Part shown: piece after piece, positions 23,463-31,024 of the stretch
How positions within the stretch are numbered: position 1 is the stretch's first letter
How the letters are laid out: the number at the start of each line of letters is the position of its first letter
Source: JAMOQA01 sp964420365
GTDB taxonomy: Bacteria; Acidobacteriota; Polarisedimenticolia; J045
Reading direction: 5' to 3'
NCBI GenBank assembly: GCA_964420365.1
Contig: CAYQTA010000022.1
Coordinates: 1-43,871 of the forward strand
DNA: 43,871 bases
Made by a program: the position numbers and the translations under genes
Notes under the pieces: generated by a model
Database searches by the model: none
Told to the model about the DNA's origin: nothing
Seen by the model: only the letters and a program-made list of their open reading frames with translations

Positions 23463-24460
23463 GGGTCCTCCTGACCGGGGCGACGGGGTTCCTCGGCGAA
23501 CGGGTCGCCGCGGCCCTCCTGGCCGCGGGGCACGACGTGGTCGCCCTGGCGCGGGAGCCGGCCCGGGCGCCGCGGGGGACCACGCCCCTGCGAGGGGACC
23601 TGCTCGACGGCGAGAGCCTCGCGCGGGCCGTGCGCGGTGTCGACGCGGTCGTCCACGTGGCGGCGCTGGTCAAGCGATGGGTCCGGGACCGGACCCTCTT
23701 CGACCGGGTCAACGTCGAGGCTTCCCAGCAGCTGCTCGACCTCGCCCTCGCCGCCGGCGTTCCCCGGTTCCTCTACTGCTCGTCGTTCATGGCGCTCGGA
23801 CCGACCGACGGCTTCGTCGGCGACGAGGACACGGAGCACCCGGGGGATCCGCGGAACGACTACGAGCGCACCAAGCTGGTCTCCGACCGCCGGATGCGGG
23901 AACGCCAGCGCCGCGGGGACCCGGTGGTGATCCTCTACCCGGGCGTCGTCTACGGTCCCGGCCGGATGACGGACGGGAACATCCTCGCCGGGGCGGCCCG
24001 GGACCTGCTCCGCGGGAGGCTGCCGGGCACCATCGGGCCCGGGGACCGGCGGCAGTGCCTCGCCTTCGTCGAGGACGTCGCCCGGGGCTTCGTTCTGGCC
24101 CTCGAGCGGGCCGCGCCCGGTTCCCGGTACGTCCTGGGGGGCGAGAACGTCACGGTGCGGGAAGCCCTCGGGATCATGGCGGAGGCGGGCGGGGTCCCGG
24201 TGCCCCGGCGCGCGATCCCGTACGGGATCGCGCGGGCCCTCGGCAGGTTCCTCAGGTGGCAGGCGTACCTCACCGGCATCGAGCCGATGCTGACCGACGA
24301 GGAGGTCGAGGTCTACCGCCACGAGTGGGCGTATTCCTCCGCCCGGGCCGAGCGGGAACTCGGGTACGCGATCACCCCCGTGCGCGAGGGGCTCTCCCGG
24401 ATGGTCCGCTGGCTGACAGAGGAGGGGATCGTCCGGCCGCGGGGCCTCCGGAGAGGCTGA
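23459..24460 (+). CDS. NAD-dependent epimerase/dehydratase family protein
   Basis: A 333-residue extended SDR. Signatures are V-L-L-T-G-A-T-G-F-L-G (NAD-binding Gly loop, residue 3 onward), D-A-V-V-H-V-A-A-L-V, F-L-Y-C-S-S-F-M-A-L-G with the catalytic Ser region, and N-D-Y-E-R-T-K-L-V-S-D with the Tyr-Lys pair. The profile resembles hopanoid-associated sugar epimerase (HpnA) and dihydroflavonol-4-reductase-like proteins: V-Y-G-P-G-R-M-T, D-V-A-R-G-F-V-L-A-L, and Y-V-L-G-G-E-N-V-T. Substrate is not determined. GTG start within the GTGA overlap indicates coupling to the RmlD-like gene, and it ends 1 base before the kinase fusion gene. Confidence 0.83.
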   Translation: MRVLLTGATGFLGERVAAALLAAGHDVVALAREPARAPRGTTPLRGDLLDGESLARAVRGVDAVVHVAALVKRWVRDRTLFDRVNVEASQQLLDLALAAGVPRFLYCSSFMALGPTDGFVGDEDTEHPGDPRNDYERTKLVSDRRMRERQRRGDPVVILYPGVVYGPGRMTDGNILAGAARDLLRGRLPGTIGPGDRRQCLAFVEDVARGFVLALERAAPGSRYVLGGENVTVREALGIMAEAGGVPVPRRAIPYGIARALGRFLRWQAYLTGIEPMLTDEEVEVYRHEWAYSSARAERELGYAITPVREGLSRMVRWLTEEGIVRPRGLRRG

Positions 24461-24461
24461 G

Positions 24462-25817
24462 ATGGCCGCAACGGGTCGCGAACTTGCCCGGAAGGGGCTC
24501 CACGTGGCGATGGGAGGGTTCGCGTTCGCCCTCGCGTACCTGTCCTGGTGGCAGGCAGCGATCCTGGCGACGGTCGCCCTCCTGCACAACCTCGTCCTGC
24601 TGCCCCGCTACGGGAGCCGCGCGGTCTTTCGCGACGGAGCGATTGCCCGGGGGATCGACTGGGGGATCGTCTTCTACCCGGCCACCGTCCTGCTGCTGAT
24701 CCTGCTGTTCCGGGAGAGGCTGGAGATCGCGGCGGCGGCCTGGGCGTGGCTGGCCTTCGGGGACGGGATCGCGACGGTCGCGGGGATCCTCCTCGGCCGG
24801 GTGACGGGACCGCTCCCGTGGAACCGGGAGAAGTCCTGGGCGGGACTCCTGGGGTTCCTGCTCGCCGGCGTCCCGGCGGGGATCATCCTCTGGTGCTGGA
24901 CCCGGGGCGAGGCGTGCCCCCCGGATGCGCTCGTGCCGCTGCTCGTCGTCGGCGTCGCGGTCGCCATCCTCGAGAGCCTGCCCCTCGGCATCGACGACAA
25001 CCTGGTCGTCGGGCTGGCGGGGGGCGGGTTGCTGGCGGTGGCCCTCGCCGTCGACCCCGCGCGGCTGGCGCCGCCGGTCGCGACGCTGGCGACCGCCGTC
25101 GGCGTCAACCTGCTGGTCGGCCTCGCCGCCCGGCTGGCCGGGGCGGTGGACGGACCGGGCCTGGTCCACGGCGCGATGCTCGGGTCCGCACTCTGGTGCT
25201 GGGGCGGGCCGGGAGCGTTCGTGCTGCTGCTCCTGTTCTTCGTGCTGGGGACCGGCGCGACGAGGATCGGCTGGCGGACCAAGGAGAGGGAGGGCACGGC
25301 CCAGGAGAAGGGGGGCCGGCGAGGAGCGAAGCATGCGTGGGCCAACGCGGGTGCCCCGGTCCTGTTCGCCCTCCTGGCCGCCGGGACCGGCGATCCGGCC
25401 CCGTGGGTCCTCGCCCTGGCCGCGGCCCTGGCGACCGCGACGGCGGACACCCTGGGGTCCGAGATCGGGCAGGCGTTCGGCCGGCGGACGTTCCTCGTCA
25501 CCACGTTCCGGCCGGTGCCCCGGGGGACCGACGGGGCGGTCAGCCTGGAAGGGACCCTGGCCGGGATCGCCGGGTCCGCGGTGATCGGCCTCGCCGCCCT
25601 CGGGCTCGACCGGGTCGGCTGGCTCGGCTCCCGGGGGCTTCTCGGCTGGACGGATGTCGCGGCGGTGGTCGTCGCGGCCTTCGCCGGGACGACGCTCGAG
25701 AGCGTTCTCGGGGCGACCCTGGAGCGAGCCCGGGCGATCGACAACGAGGCGCAGAACTTCCTGAACACCCTGGTCGGGGGACTGGTCGCGGTCCTCCTGC
25801 GCCGGGGCCTCGGCTGA
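24462..25817 (+). CDS. Phytol/dolichol-kinase-like domain fused to DUF92 (VTE5-VTE6-like)
   Basis: A 451-residue polytopic membrane protein with two fused modules. Residues 1-215 resemble VTE5/SEC59-type CTP-dependent polyprenol kinases: R-K-G-L-H-V at the start, G100-D101-G102-I-A-T-V-A-G and the L-P-W-N-R-E-K-S-W-A-G signature. About 216-451 is a DUF92 domain: K-E-R-E-G-T-A, A-W-A-N-A-G, A328-D329-T330-L-G-S-E, P-R-G-T-D-G-A-V-S, F-A-G-T-T-L-E-S-V-L-G-A-T, and N-E-A-Q-N-F-L-N-T. In plants VTE5 phosphorylates phytol and VTE6 (DUF92) phosphorylates phytyl phosphate, so a fused chain could convert an isoprenoid alcohol to its diphosphate. That is inference. It ends 11 bases before the UbiA gene. 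Confidence 0.75.
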   Translation: MAATGRELARKGLHVAMGGFAFALAYLSWWQAAILATVALLHNLVLLPRYGSRAVFRDGAIARGIDWGIVFYPATVLLLILLFRERLEIAAAAWAWLAFGDGIATVAGILLGRVTGPLPWNREKSWAGLLGFLLAGVPAGIILWCWTRGEACPPDALVPLLVVGVAVAILESLPLGIDDNLVVGLAGGGLLAVALAVDPARLAPPVATLATAVGVNLLVGLAARLAGAVDGPGLVHGAMLGSALWCWGGPGAFVLLLLFFVLGTGATRIGWRTKEREGTAQEKGGRRGAKHAWANAGAPVLFALLAAGTGDPAPWVLALAAALATATADTLGSEIGQAFGRRTFLVTTFRPVPRGTDGAVSLEGTLAGIAGSAVIGLAALGLDRVGWLGSRGLLGWTDVAAVVVAAFAGTTLESVLGATLERARAIDNEAQNFLNTLVGGLVAVLLRRGLG

Positions 25818-25828
25818 GCGGGGAGACG

Positions 25829-26884
25829 ATGGGATCCATCGGGGAGACGATCCGGCGGTACGTGGCCTTCACCCGGCCGTTCACCCTCCTGCCCCCGACC
25901 CTCGGGGTGATCTCCGGGGCGGTCTGCGCCTGGGGATCGTACTGGAACCCGGATCCGACCCGGACCCTGACGCCGGGGGTCGTCCTGACCGTGATCGTCG
26001 GCTCGGCCTGCGCCGCGCTCCTCAACGCGGCGAGCAACGTGATCAACCAGGTCTACGACCTGCCGATCGACCGGGTGAACAAGCCGAACCGGATGCTCCC
26101 CTCCGGGCGGATCTCCCTTCCCGCCGCCTGGCGCTACACCTGGTTTCTCTACGCGCTTGCCGTCCTGCCCACCTGGTTCGTGGTCATCCACCCGGCCCGG
26201 GGCCTGCGCGACCGGCTCCTGGTGCCGGCGGCCGTCGCCGCCACGCTCCACGGCCCCCTCGACTGGGCGCTCGCCCTCCTCGAGTGGCACGCCTGCTTCT
26301 TCATCTACCTCGCCGGGATGCTCTTCACGTTCGTCTACTCCGCGCCGGCCCTCGGACGGACCAAGCGGCACGCGATCGGGGCGAACCTGACGATCGCGAT
26401 CCCGCGGGGGATGCTGCTCAAGGTCGCCGGGTGGAGCATGATCGGCCCGGTGCTTGCCGCCGAGCCCTGGTACATCGGTTCGATCTTCGCCCTCTTCCTG
26501 CTGGGAGCGGCGTCGACGAAGGACTTCTCGGACATGGAGGGGGACCGGGCCGGCGGGTGTTACACCCTCCCGGTCCGCTACGGCGTGCGCCGCGCCGCCT
26601 GGATGATGGCTCCCTCGTTCGTCCTTCCGTGGCTCCTGATGCCGCTGGGCGTGGTCCTGCCGGATCCGTTCGATCCTGCCGGGCACCATCCGGTGCTCAC
26701 CGGCAACCCCGTGGCCCTGGTCGTGCTCGGGCTGCTCCTGACGGCGTGGGGGGGCTACACGGTCTGGCTGATCCTGCGCGACCCGGAAGCGATGGCCCGG
26801 GTGGAGAACCATCCATCGTGGACGCACATGTACCTGATGATGATGACCGCCCAGGTCGGGTTCGCCATCGCGTACCTGGTGTGA
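25829..26884 (+). CDS. UbiA-family prenyltransferase
   Basis: A 351-residue integral membrane prenyltransferase with about eight or nine hydrophobic helices. The first Asp-rich motif is N73-Q-V-Y-D77-L-P-I-D81-R-V-N-K-P-N-R followed by L-P-S-G; the second is K231-D-F-S-D235-M-E-G-D239. These bind Mg and the prenyl diphosphate. The family attaches isoprenoid chains to aromatic or glycerol-phosphate acceptors (ubiquinone, menaquinone, tocopherol, chlorophyll, archaeal ether lipid). The acceptor cannot be told from sequence alone. The second acidic residue of the usual N-D-x-x-D motif is Gln here. Directly downstream of the kinase fusion with an 11-base gap, so the diphosphate made by that protein is a plausible donor. 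Confidence 0.85.
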   Translation: MGSIGETIRRYVAFTRPFTLLPPTLGVISGAVCAWGSYWNPDPTRTLTPGVVLTVIVGSACAALLNAASNVINQVYDLPIDRVNKPNRMLPSGRISLPAAWRYTWFLYALAVLPTWFVVIHPARGLRDRLLVPAAVAATLHGPLDWALALLEWHACFFIYLAGMLFTFVYSAPALGRTKRHAIGANLTIAIPRGMLLKVAGWSMIGPVLAAEPWYIGSIFALFLLGAASTKDFSDMEGDRAGGCYTLPVRYGVRRAAWMMAPSFVLPWLLMPLGVVLPDPFDPAGHHPVLTGNPVALVVLGLLLTAWGGYTVWLILRDPEAMARVENHPSWTHMYLMMMTAQVGFAIAYLV

Positions 26885-26893
26885 CGCCGTTGT

Positions 26894-26922
26894 TTGACCG
26901 AACCGCTCCCGGTCCCCAGATT
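26894..26922 (+). promoter_or_regulatory. Promoter of the small protein at 26958
   Basis: TTGACC (26894-26899), 17-bp spacer, CAGATT (26917-26922). Start near 26929 would place the in-frame GTG at 26928 outside the message and favour ATG 26958. Confidence 0.4.
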
Positions 26923-26957
26923 GCCCCGTGGGGAAGGAAAGGGAACGGGCTGGTTCG

Positions 26958-27212
26958 ATGGGTGTCGTCGTGGCGTTCCCGCGCTGGCAGGTGATCACCC
27001 GGGACGAGGGGTTCGCCCCGGGAGACCCCGTCGCCGTCGTCGACCCGGCCGGCGCGCGCCATCCCGTGCTCGAGGTGCTCCGGCGGCGCCTCGTCGCCAC
27101 GTCCGATCCGGCGGACCGGTTCCTCCACGAGATCACGGTCCGGACACCGACCGGTCGCCTGCTTCTCCGGTGGAGGGAGGGAGACGACCGGTGGGACGTG
27201 CTGCCCCTCTGA
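26958..27212 (+). CDS. Small hypothetical protein
   Basis: An 84-residue soluble protein of unrecognised family: start MGVVVAFPRWQVITRD, central D-P-A-G-A-R-H-P-V-L-E-V-L, C-terminal V-R-T-P-T-G-R-L-L-L-R-W-R-E-G-D-D-R-W-D. The strand-like hydrophobic spacing suggests a small beta-rich fold. An upstream in-frame GTG (26928) lies at the predicted transcription start and is disfavoured. The ribosome binding site is weak (AAGGGAAC, about 13-15 bases away). It is convergent with the secreted protein at 27235. Confidence 0.4.
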   Translation: MGVVVAFPRWQVITRDEGFAPGDPVAVVDPAGARHPVLEVLRRRLVATSDPADRFLHEITVRTPTGRLLLRWREGDDRWDVLPL

Positions 27213-27238
27213 GGCCGTCTCCCGCCCTCGACCCTCAG
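27209..27238. terminator. Inverted repeat spanning convergent stop codons
   Basis: CTGAGG (27209-27214) and CCTCAG (27233-27238) with an 18-base loop; each arm contains the stop codon of one convergent gene (TGA 27210-27212, minus TGA 27237-27235). Weak as a terminator but matches the arrangement at 8782 and 17440. Confidence 0.25.
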
Positions 27239-28008
27239 TCCTCGCCCCAGGCCAGGTCCCGGACCGTCCCCCCGGGTGCCACCGTCAGCCGGCCGACGAG
27301 GGCCCCGTCCCGGAACCGGAAGACCAGCGTTCCCCCGGGGCCGGGCGCGGCGCCGAGGAGGACGCCGTCCCGCCCGAGGCGCGCGACCACCGTGGCCCGG
27401 CGGCCCTCGACCAGGAGCTCGAGCCGCGGGCGAGCAGCCGGGCCCCGGAGGACCACCGCGGCGGCCCTTCCCCCGGGGAGCATTCCGACCAGGCGGGCCC
27501 GCCCGGCGGCCCCCAGCACCCGGTGTGCTGCGACCGGGGAACCATCGGCGGCCAGGCGGAGAACCCGCAGGGTCGCCCGGCCCCGTTCCCGGTGGACCCA
27601 GGAGAGGAGGACCGCGCCTTCCCGGGCGGCCAGGGACGGTGCCTCGTCCCGGCCCGCGTTCCGGGTGACCTGGATGGAGCGGGCGCGCGCCGATCCATCG
27701 ATGACCGCGAGGACGATTTCCGTGTCGTGCCCGTCCCAGGCGGGCCACGCCAGGAGGAGCCCCCGGGGGAGGACAAGGGCGGTGGCGTCCATCGCCGTCG
27801 ACGCGTCCCGCCTGGGGACGATCCGGATCGCCCGGTCCGCGCCCGGCCAGGGGGACCCGGCGTCGCCCCCGCCGGCGGCGCCGCCTGCGACGTCCCACGC
27901 CGTTTCGGGCGGGTCCAGGTACCAGCCGTCGGTCGCCGACTGGGCGGTCGCCGGGAGCACGGCGGCCAGGAAGCCGAGGAGCAGAAGGGCGGTGCTGCGC
28001 GCGGTCAT
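27235..28008 (-). CDS. Secreted beta-rich protein
   Basis: A 257-residue exported protein. Residues 1-23 are a signal peptide ending A-T-A-Q-S. The mature part has repeated strands of the form A-L-V-L-P-R-G-L-L-L-A-W, D-G-S-x-x-A, A-V-L-L-S-W-V-H-R, L-R-V-L-R-L-A-A-D-G-S-P-V and G-T-L-V-F-R-F-R-D-G, consistent with beta-propeller-like blades. No catalytic motif is recognised. The ATG overlaps the stop of the HTH-TPR gene upstream (ATGA), so the regulator and the secreted protein are translationally coupled. Probably a surface or periplasmic protein. Confidence 0.6.
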   Translation of the reverse strand: MTARSTALLLLGFLAAVLPATAQSATDGWYLDPPETAWDVAGGAAGGGDAGSPWPGADRAIRIVPRRDASTAMDATALVLPRGLLLAWPAWDGHDTEIVLAVIDGSARARSIQVTRNAGRDEAPSLAAREGAVLLSWVHRERGRATLRVLRLAADGSPVAAHRVLGAAGRARLVGMLPGGRAAAVVLRGPAARPRLELLVEGRRATVVARLGRDGVLLGAAPGPGGTLVFRFRDGALVGRLTVAPGGTVRDLAWGED

Positions 28009-29195
28009 CGGGTCACCTCCCGGGCACCGGCGTCGCGGTCCCGGCGGGACCGGGCCGCGGAAGCGAGGGGATCGAGCAGGGGCAGCACGTCGCGGCAGTC
28101 CGGCGGAGTGGCCGGGAGGAGCCGGGCCAGGCGCCGCAGGGATCGGAGGGCGTTCCGGGCCTCGCGTTCCCGTCCGCGGTCCCGCGCGAGCCGCCATTCC
28201 TCCGCGTACGAGGCGAACACCTCCGCGTGGAGCGCCAGCCGCCGGGCCCGGCGCCGGGCCTCGCGGAGGAGGAGCTGCGCCGCGGACGAGCGGCCCGCCA
28301 GCCGCTCCACCCGGGCCTCTTCCAGGGCGGCCTGGATCGCAACCTGGTGGAAACCCTCGGTCCGGGCGCGGGCCCCGGCATCCCGCGCAAGGCGCCGGGC
28401 CCGGCCCAGGTTCCCCCGTTGCCGCAGCACGCCGGCCAGGCGGACCGTCGCATCGAGTTCCCCGAGGATGTCGTCGGCCCGGCGGAGGGCCTCCCGCGCG
28501 CGAACCCATGCCTCCTCGGCCTCGGGCAGGCGACCCCGGGCCTCGAGGACCAGCGCCTCGAGGGAGGGGGCGGCGGCCTCGATCGGCGCCGGCCAAGGCC
28601 GGGGAATCTCGGCAAGGGCGAGCCAGGCACCCCGGGCGAGCAGGGGCTGGTCGAGCCCGAGGGCGCAGCGGCAGAGCAGGAACCCGGTCCAGGCGAGGGT
28701 GTCCGCGTCGAGCGCGTGGTCCGCGAGCAGGTCTTCCAGGACCAGCCGCGCGGCACGCCAGCGGGCGGCCGCGGCGAGGGCCCGGGCGACCCCCAGGGTC
28801 GCCGTCACCCGGTCCGGGTCGTCCTCCGCGGAGTCGCGGGTGGCCTGGTAGATGGCCAGGGCCCGGTAGATCCTCCCGGCACGCCCCGCCCGGGCAGCCT
28901 CGCCGAGCCGGCTGCGCGGGGACCCGCCGATCGAGGCCCCGGGGTCGGACGCGGCAAGGAGTTCCAGCTCCAGGCGCTCGGCGAGCGCGCCCACGCGCAC
29001 GCGGTAGACCCGTGCGAGGGCGACCAGCTTGGGCAGCGTCAACCGGGCCCGGCCGTTCTCGAGCCGCGAGAGCAGGCTCTTGCCCACCGGCTCCGGGGCG
29101 TCCCGGGTGGCGCGTTCGACGTCCTCGAGGGACAGGTGACGCGATTCCCTGAGGTTTCGCAGGAAGGTGCCGTACCTCCGCAGGGCAACGTCCAC
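28005..29195 (-). CDS. XRE-type HTH protein with TPR-like repeats
   Basis: A 396-residue protein. Residues about 7-65 form a Cro/C1-type helix-turn-helix: F-L-R-N-L-R-E-S-R-H-L-S-L-E-D-V-E-R-A-T, L-L-S-R-L-E-N-G-R-A-R-L-T-L-P-K-L-V-A-L-A. The rest is helical with repeated A/L/R-rich units (A-R-x-x-L-E-D-L-L, E-A-E-E-A-W-V-R-A-R-E-A-L, R-A-R-R-L-A-R-D-A-G-A-R-A) consistent with TPR-like helices. It should be a DNA-binding regulator that senses a peptide or protein partner through its repeats, as in Rgg/PlcR-like logic, though ligand is unknown. The GTG at 29195 has GGAGGAGAG 4 bases upstream. Its stop overlaps the secreted-protein start. Confidence 0.7.
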   Translation of the reverse strand: MDVALRRYGTFLRNLRESRHLSLEDVERATRDAPEPVGKSLLSRLENGRARLTLPKLVALARVYRVRVGALAERLELELLAASDPGASIGGSPRSRLGEAARAGRAGRIYRALAIYQATRDSAEDDPDRVTATLGVARALAAAARWRAARLVLEDLLADHALDADTLAWTGFLLCRCALGLDQPLLARGAWLALAEIPRPWPAPIEAAAPSLEALVLEARGRLPEAEEAWVRAREALRRADDILGELDATVRLAGVLRQRGNLGRARRLARDAGARARTEGFHQVAIQAALEEARVERLAGRSSAAQLLLREARRRARRLALHAEVFASYAEEWRLARDRGREREARNALRSLRRLARLLPATPPDCRDVLPLLDPLASAARSRRDRDAGAREVTR

Positions 29196-29325
29196 GTTCT
29201 CTCCTCCCCCGGGCCTTCCCGGCCCGACCGCGGGCGGTTCCAGCCGGCGGGTTGGCAATACGGGGAGAAGGGGACCCGGGGAAGGGGAATGCGCCCGGAT
29301 CCCGGGGTGGACCTCCGGAAATGCC

Positions 29326-29351
29326 GAAGCCCCCCGCGAGCGGGGGGCTTC
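29326..29351 (-). terminator. 11-bp hairpin terminator for the YtxH/DUF948-like pair
   Basis: A perfect 11-bp stem (arms 29326-29336 and 29341-29351: GAAGCCCCCCG and CGGGGGGCTTC) with loop CGAG sits 27 bases after the stop of the YtxH gene on the minus strand and before the HTH gene. It is followed on the minus strand by GGCATTTCC, a short T-containing stretch. Confidence 0.7.
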
Positions 29352-29377
29352 CACGTTGCACCACGGGAACGGGGGGC

Positions 29378-29710
29378 TCAGGCCTCGGCCCCTCCCTCCT
29401 TCTCCCGGGCGAGCTTCCCGCGGATCGCCTCGGTTCCTTCCTTCACCTTCTCGGTCACGCGGTCGGCGACCTCCCGGACCTTCTCCTGGGCCTCGCCGGC
29501 CACCTTCTTCACCTTCTCGGTGGCCTCGCGGGACAGGACTTCGAGCTTCTCCTTCGTCTTGTCGGTCGTGTCCTGGGCCCAGCGGGCGATCTCCTCGCGG
29601 GTCTCCTTCCCGGTCTTCGGGGCGGTCAGCAGGGCCACGGCCGCGCCGACGAGCCCCCCGAGCAGGAAGGCGCCGAGCAGGGTCCCAGCGGAGCAGCGAT
29701 CGTCACTCAT
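29378..29710 (-). CDS. YtxH-domain membrane protein
   Basis: A 110-residue protein with a single transmembrane helix (T-L-L-G-A-F-L-L-G-G-L-V-G-A-A-V-A-L-L, about residues 9-28) followed by T-A-P-K-T-G-K-E-T-R-E-E-I, the YtxH signature, and a long amphipathic alanine/lysine/glutamate helix with V-x-x-x-A-x-x-x-V repeats (K-V-K-K-V-A-G-E-A-Q-E-K-V). YtxH proteins are small general-stress or surface proteins of unknown mechanism; the tail resembles apolipoprotein/LEA-like helices. GGGAGG precedes the ATG. The start overlaps the upstream gene by 8 bases. Confidence 0.78.
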   Translation of the reverse strand: MSDDRCSAGTLLGAFLLGGLVGAAVALLTAPKTGKETREEIARWAQDTTDKTKEKLEVLSREATEKVKKVAGEAQEKVREVADRVTEKVKEGTEAIRGKLAREKEGGAEA

Positions 29711-30080
29711 CGTTTCCTCCCTTCCGGCGGCGCCCGTCCCGGCTCGACCGGAGCCGGCGCAGCGCCGTGTAGGTGCCGGCGACGCCGGCCAGGAGCGAGG
29801 CCCAGGGAGCGATCCGTCCGCTGCCCCCCTTGCCGGACCCGAGCAGGTTGCCGATGTGGCGGATCCCGCTCGTCGTCCTGGCCAGCGCTTCCGTGACGTG
29901 CTCGACGTTCTCGAGGGTCTTCTCGGCGCTGGGCGCGACCCGGTCGAGCACCTCCCGGACGCGCCGCGCCGTGGCACGGACCTCGACGAGGGTGCTGACC
30001 GTGACCCCGGTGAGGATCGCGACCAGCGTGACGAGGACCGTGCCGAAGATGATCAGGACGACCTGGAGCATGTCGCTCAT
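29703..30080 (-). CDS. DUF948-like small membrane protein
   Basis: A 125-residue protein with an N-terminal transmembrane helix (V-V-L-I-I-F-G-T-V-L-V-T-L-V-A-I-L, about residues 6-25), then a helical coiled segment (V-R-E-V-L-D-R-V-A-P-S-A-E-K-T-L-E-N-V-E-H-V) of the DUF948 pattern, and a second short hydrophobic segment near 85-105 before a basic tail (R-D-G-R-R-R-K). DUF948-type and YtxH-type genes are frequent neighbours; the pair overlaps by 8 bases. On the minus strand TGGACA (30115-30110), 17-bp spacer and TAAGAA (30092-30087) precede the ATG very closely, although GAAGG could also serve as a weak ribosome binding site. Confidence 0.68.
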   Translation of the reverse strand: MSDMLQVVLIIFGTVLVTLVAILTGVTVSTLVEVRATARRVREVLDRVAPSAEKTLENVEHVTEALARTTSGIRHIGNLLGSGKGGSGRIAPWASLLAGVAGTYTALRRLRSSRDGRRRKGGNDE

Positions 30081-30150
30081 GGGGCCTTCTTAACACCGCG
30101 CCCCGCGGGTGTCCAGCACCGCCGCGGGAGGCGCCGCGGACCGCGGGCGT

Positions 30151-30966
30151 TCACCGTCTGCCGACCTCCTCGTCCCAGAAGCCGAGCAGGGCGCGGGCCA
30201 CGTCCCCCGGCCGCTCGAGGGGAGCCAGGTGCCCGGCGCCGGGGATCCGAACGAGCCGTCCCCGGCGTGCCAGCGCGGCCATCTCCTCGTGTTCCGCCGG
30301 CGGCGTCAGCCGGTCCTCCTCGCCGCAGAGGGCCAGGACGGGCCCCGGGAAACCGGCGAGGACGGGCCGGCGGTCGGGCCGGTGGGCCATTCCGCGAAGG
30401 GCCGCCCGGGCGGCGGCGGGAGCGGTTTCCCGGACCCAGTCGGCCACCCGTTCCCGCAGGTGCGCCGGGGCCGCCGGAGCGAGCAGGCGCGGGACCATCA
30501 TGCGGGCCAGGAGATCGCGCGCACCCGGTCCCTCCCGCTCGAGCTCCCCGATCGCGCCGAGGCGCGCCGCCCGTTCCTCGTCCGTGTCCGCCCGGGCCCG
30601 CGTGTCCGCCAGCACCAGGGCGGGCACCAGCTCCGGCCACCCCTCGGCCAGGGCGAGGGCCACGTACCCGCCCATCGAGAGGCCCGCGACGACCGCCGGC
30701 CGGATCTCCCGGGCGCGCAGCCAGGTGACGATTCTCCGGGCGAGAAAGGCCATCGAGAGCCCTCCCGCGGGCCAGGGGGCATCTCCCTTCCGGCCCGCTC
30801 CGAAGCCCGGCAGGTCCGGCGCGACGACCCGGAACCGCCCGGCCAGCAGCCGGGCGAGCGGCTCCCACGTTCGGTGATCGAGGGGGTACGGGTGGAGCAG
30901 CAGCCAACAGGGGCCGCGCCCCGCGTCGATGCCGTTCCTGGCGAAGAGGTCCGGGTGGTCCGTCAC
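30151..30966 (-). CDS. Alpha/beta hydrolase
   Basis: A 271-residue soluble hydrolase. Features are the oxyanion region L-L-L-H-P-Y-P-L-D-H, V-V-A-P-D-L-P-G-F-G, the nucleophile elbow G-L-S97-M-G-G, the acid in L-A-L-C-G-E-E-D-R-L-T-P-P, and the catalytic His in G-A-G-H-L-A-P-L-E-R-P. The alpha-helical cap is Arg/Ala-rich. Such enzymes cleave esters, lactones or enol-lactones (relatives include 3-oxoadipate enol-lactonase); substrate is unknown. The GTG at 30966 has GGGAGGAAGG upstream. It diverges from the 2-hydroxyacid dehydrogenase with only 58 bases between start codons. Confidence 0.85.
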   Translation of the reverse strand: MTDHPDLFARNGIDAGRGPCWLLLHPYPLDHRTWEPLARLLAGRFRVVAPDLPGFGAGRKGDAPWPAGGLSMAFLARRIVTWLRAREIRPAVVAGLSMGGYVALALAEGWPELVPALVLADTRARADTDEERAARLGAIGELEREGPGARDLLARMMVPRLLAPAAPAHLRERVADWVRETAPAAARAALRGMAHRPDRRPVLAGFPGPVLALCGEEDRLTPPAEHEEMAALARRGRLVRIPGAGHLAPLERPGDVARALLGFWDEEVGRR

Positions 30967-31011
30967 GGTGTCCTTCCTCCCGGTCGCGTTCGACCGCGGC
31001 CGTCCGGCGAC

Positions 31012-31017
31012 TAGAAT
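31012..31017 (+). promoter_or_regulatory. TAGAAT -10 seven bases before the dehydrogenase start
   Basis: TAGAAT (31012-31017) with a poor -35 TTCGAC at 17-bp spacing (30989-30994). Start would fall at about 31024-31025, the A of ATG 31025; no Shine-Dalgarno precedes it, so a leaderless message is expected. Confidence 0.45.
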
Positions 31018-31024
31018 GGCGCGC

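Noticed and set aside
24674..27898. A 1074-codon minus-strand open frame opposite the isoprenoid genes
   Set aside because: Antisense shadow without domain similarity; the membrane-protein frames on the plus strand have clear catalytic motifs.
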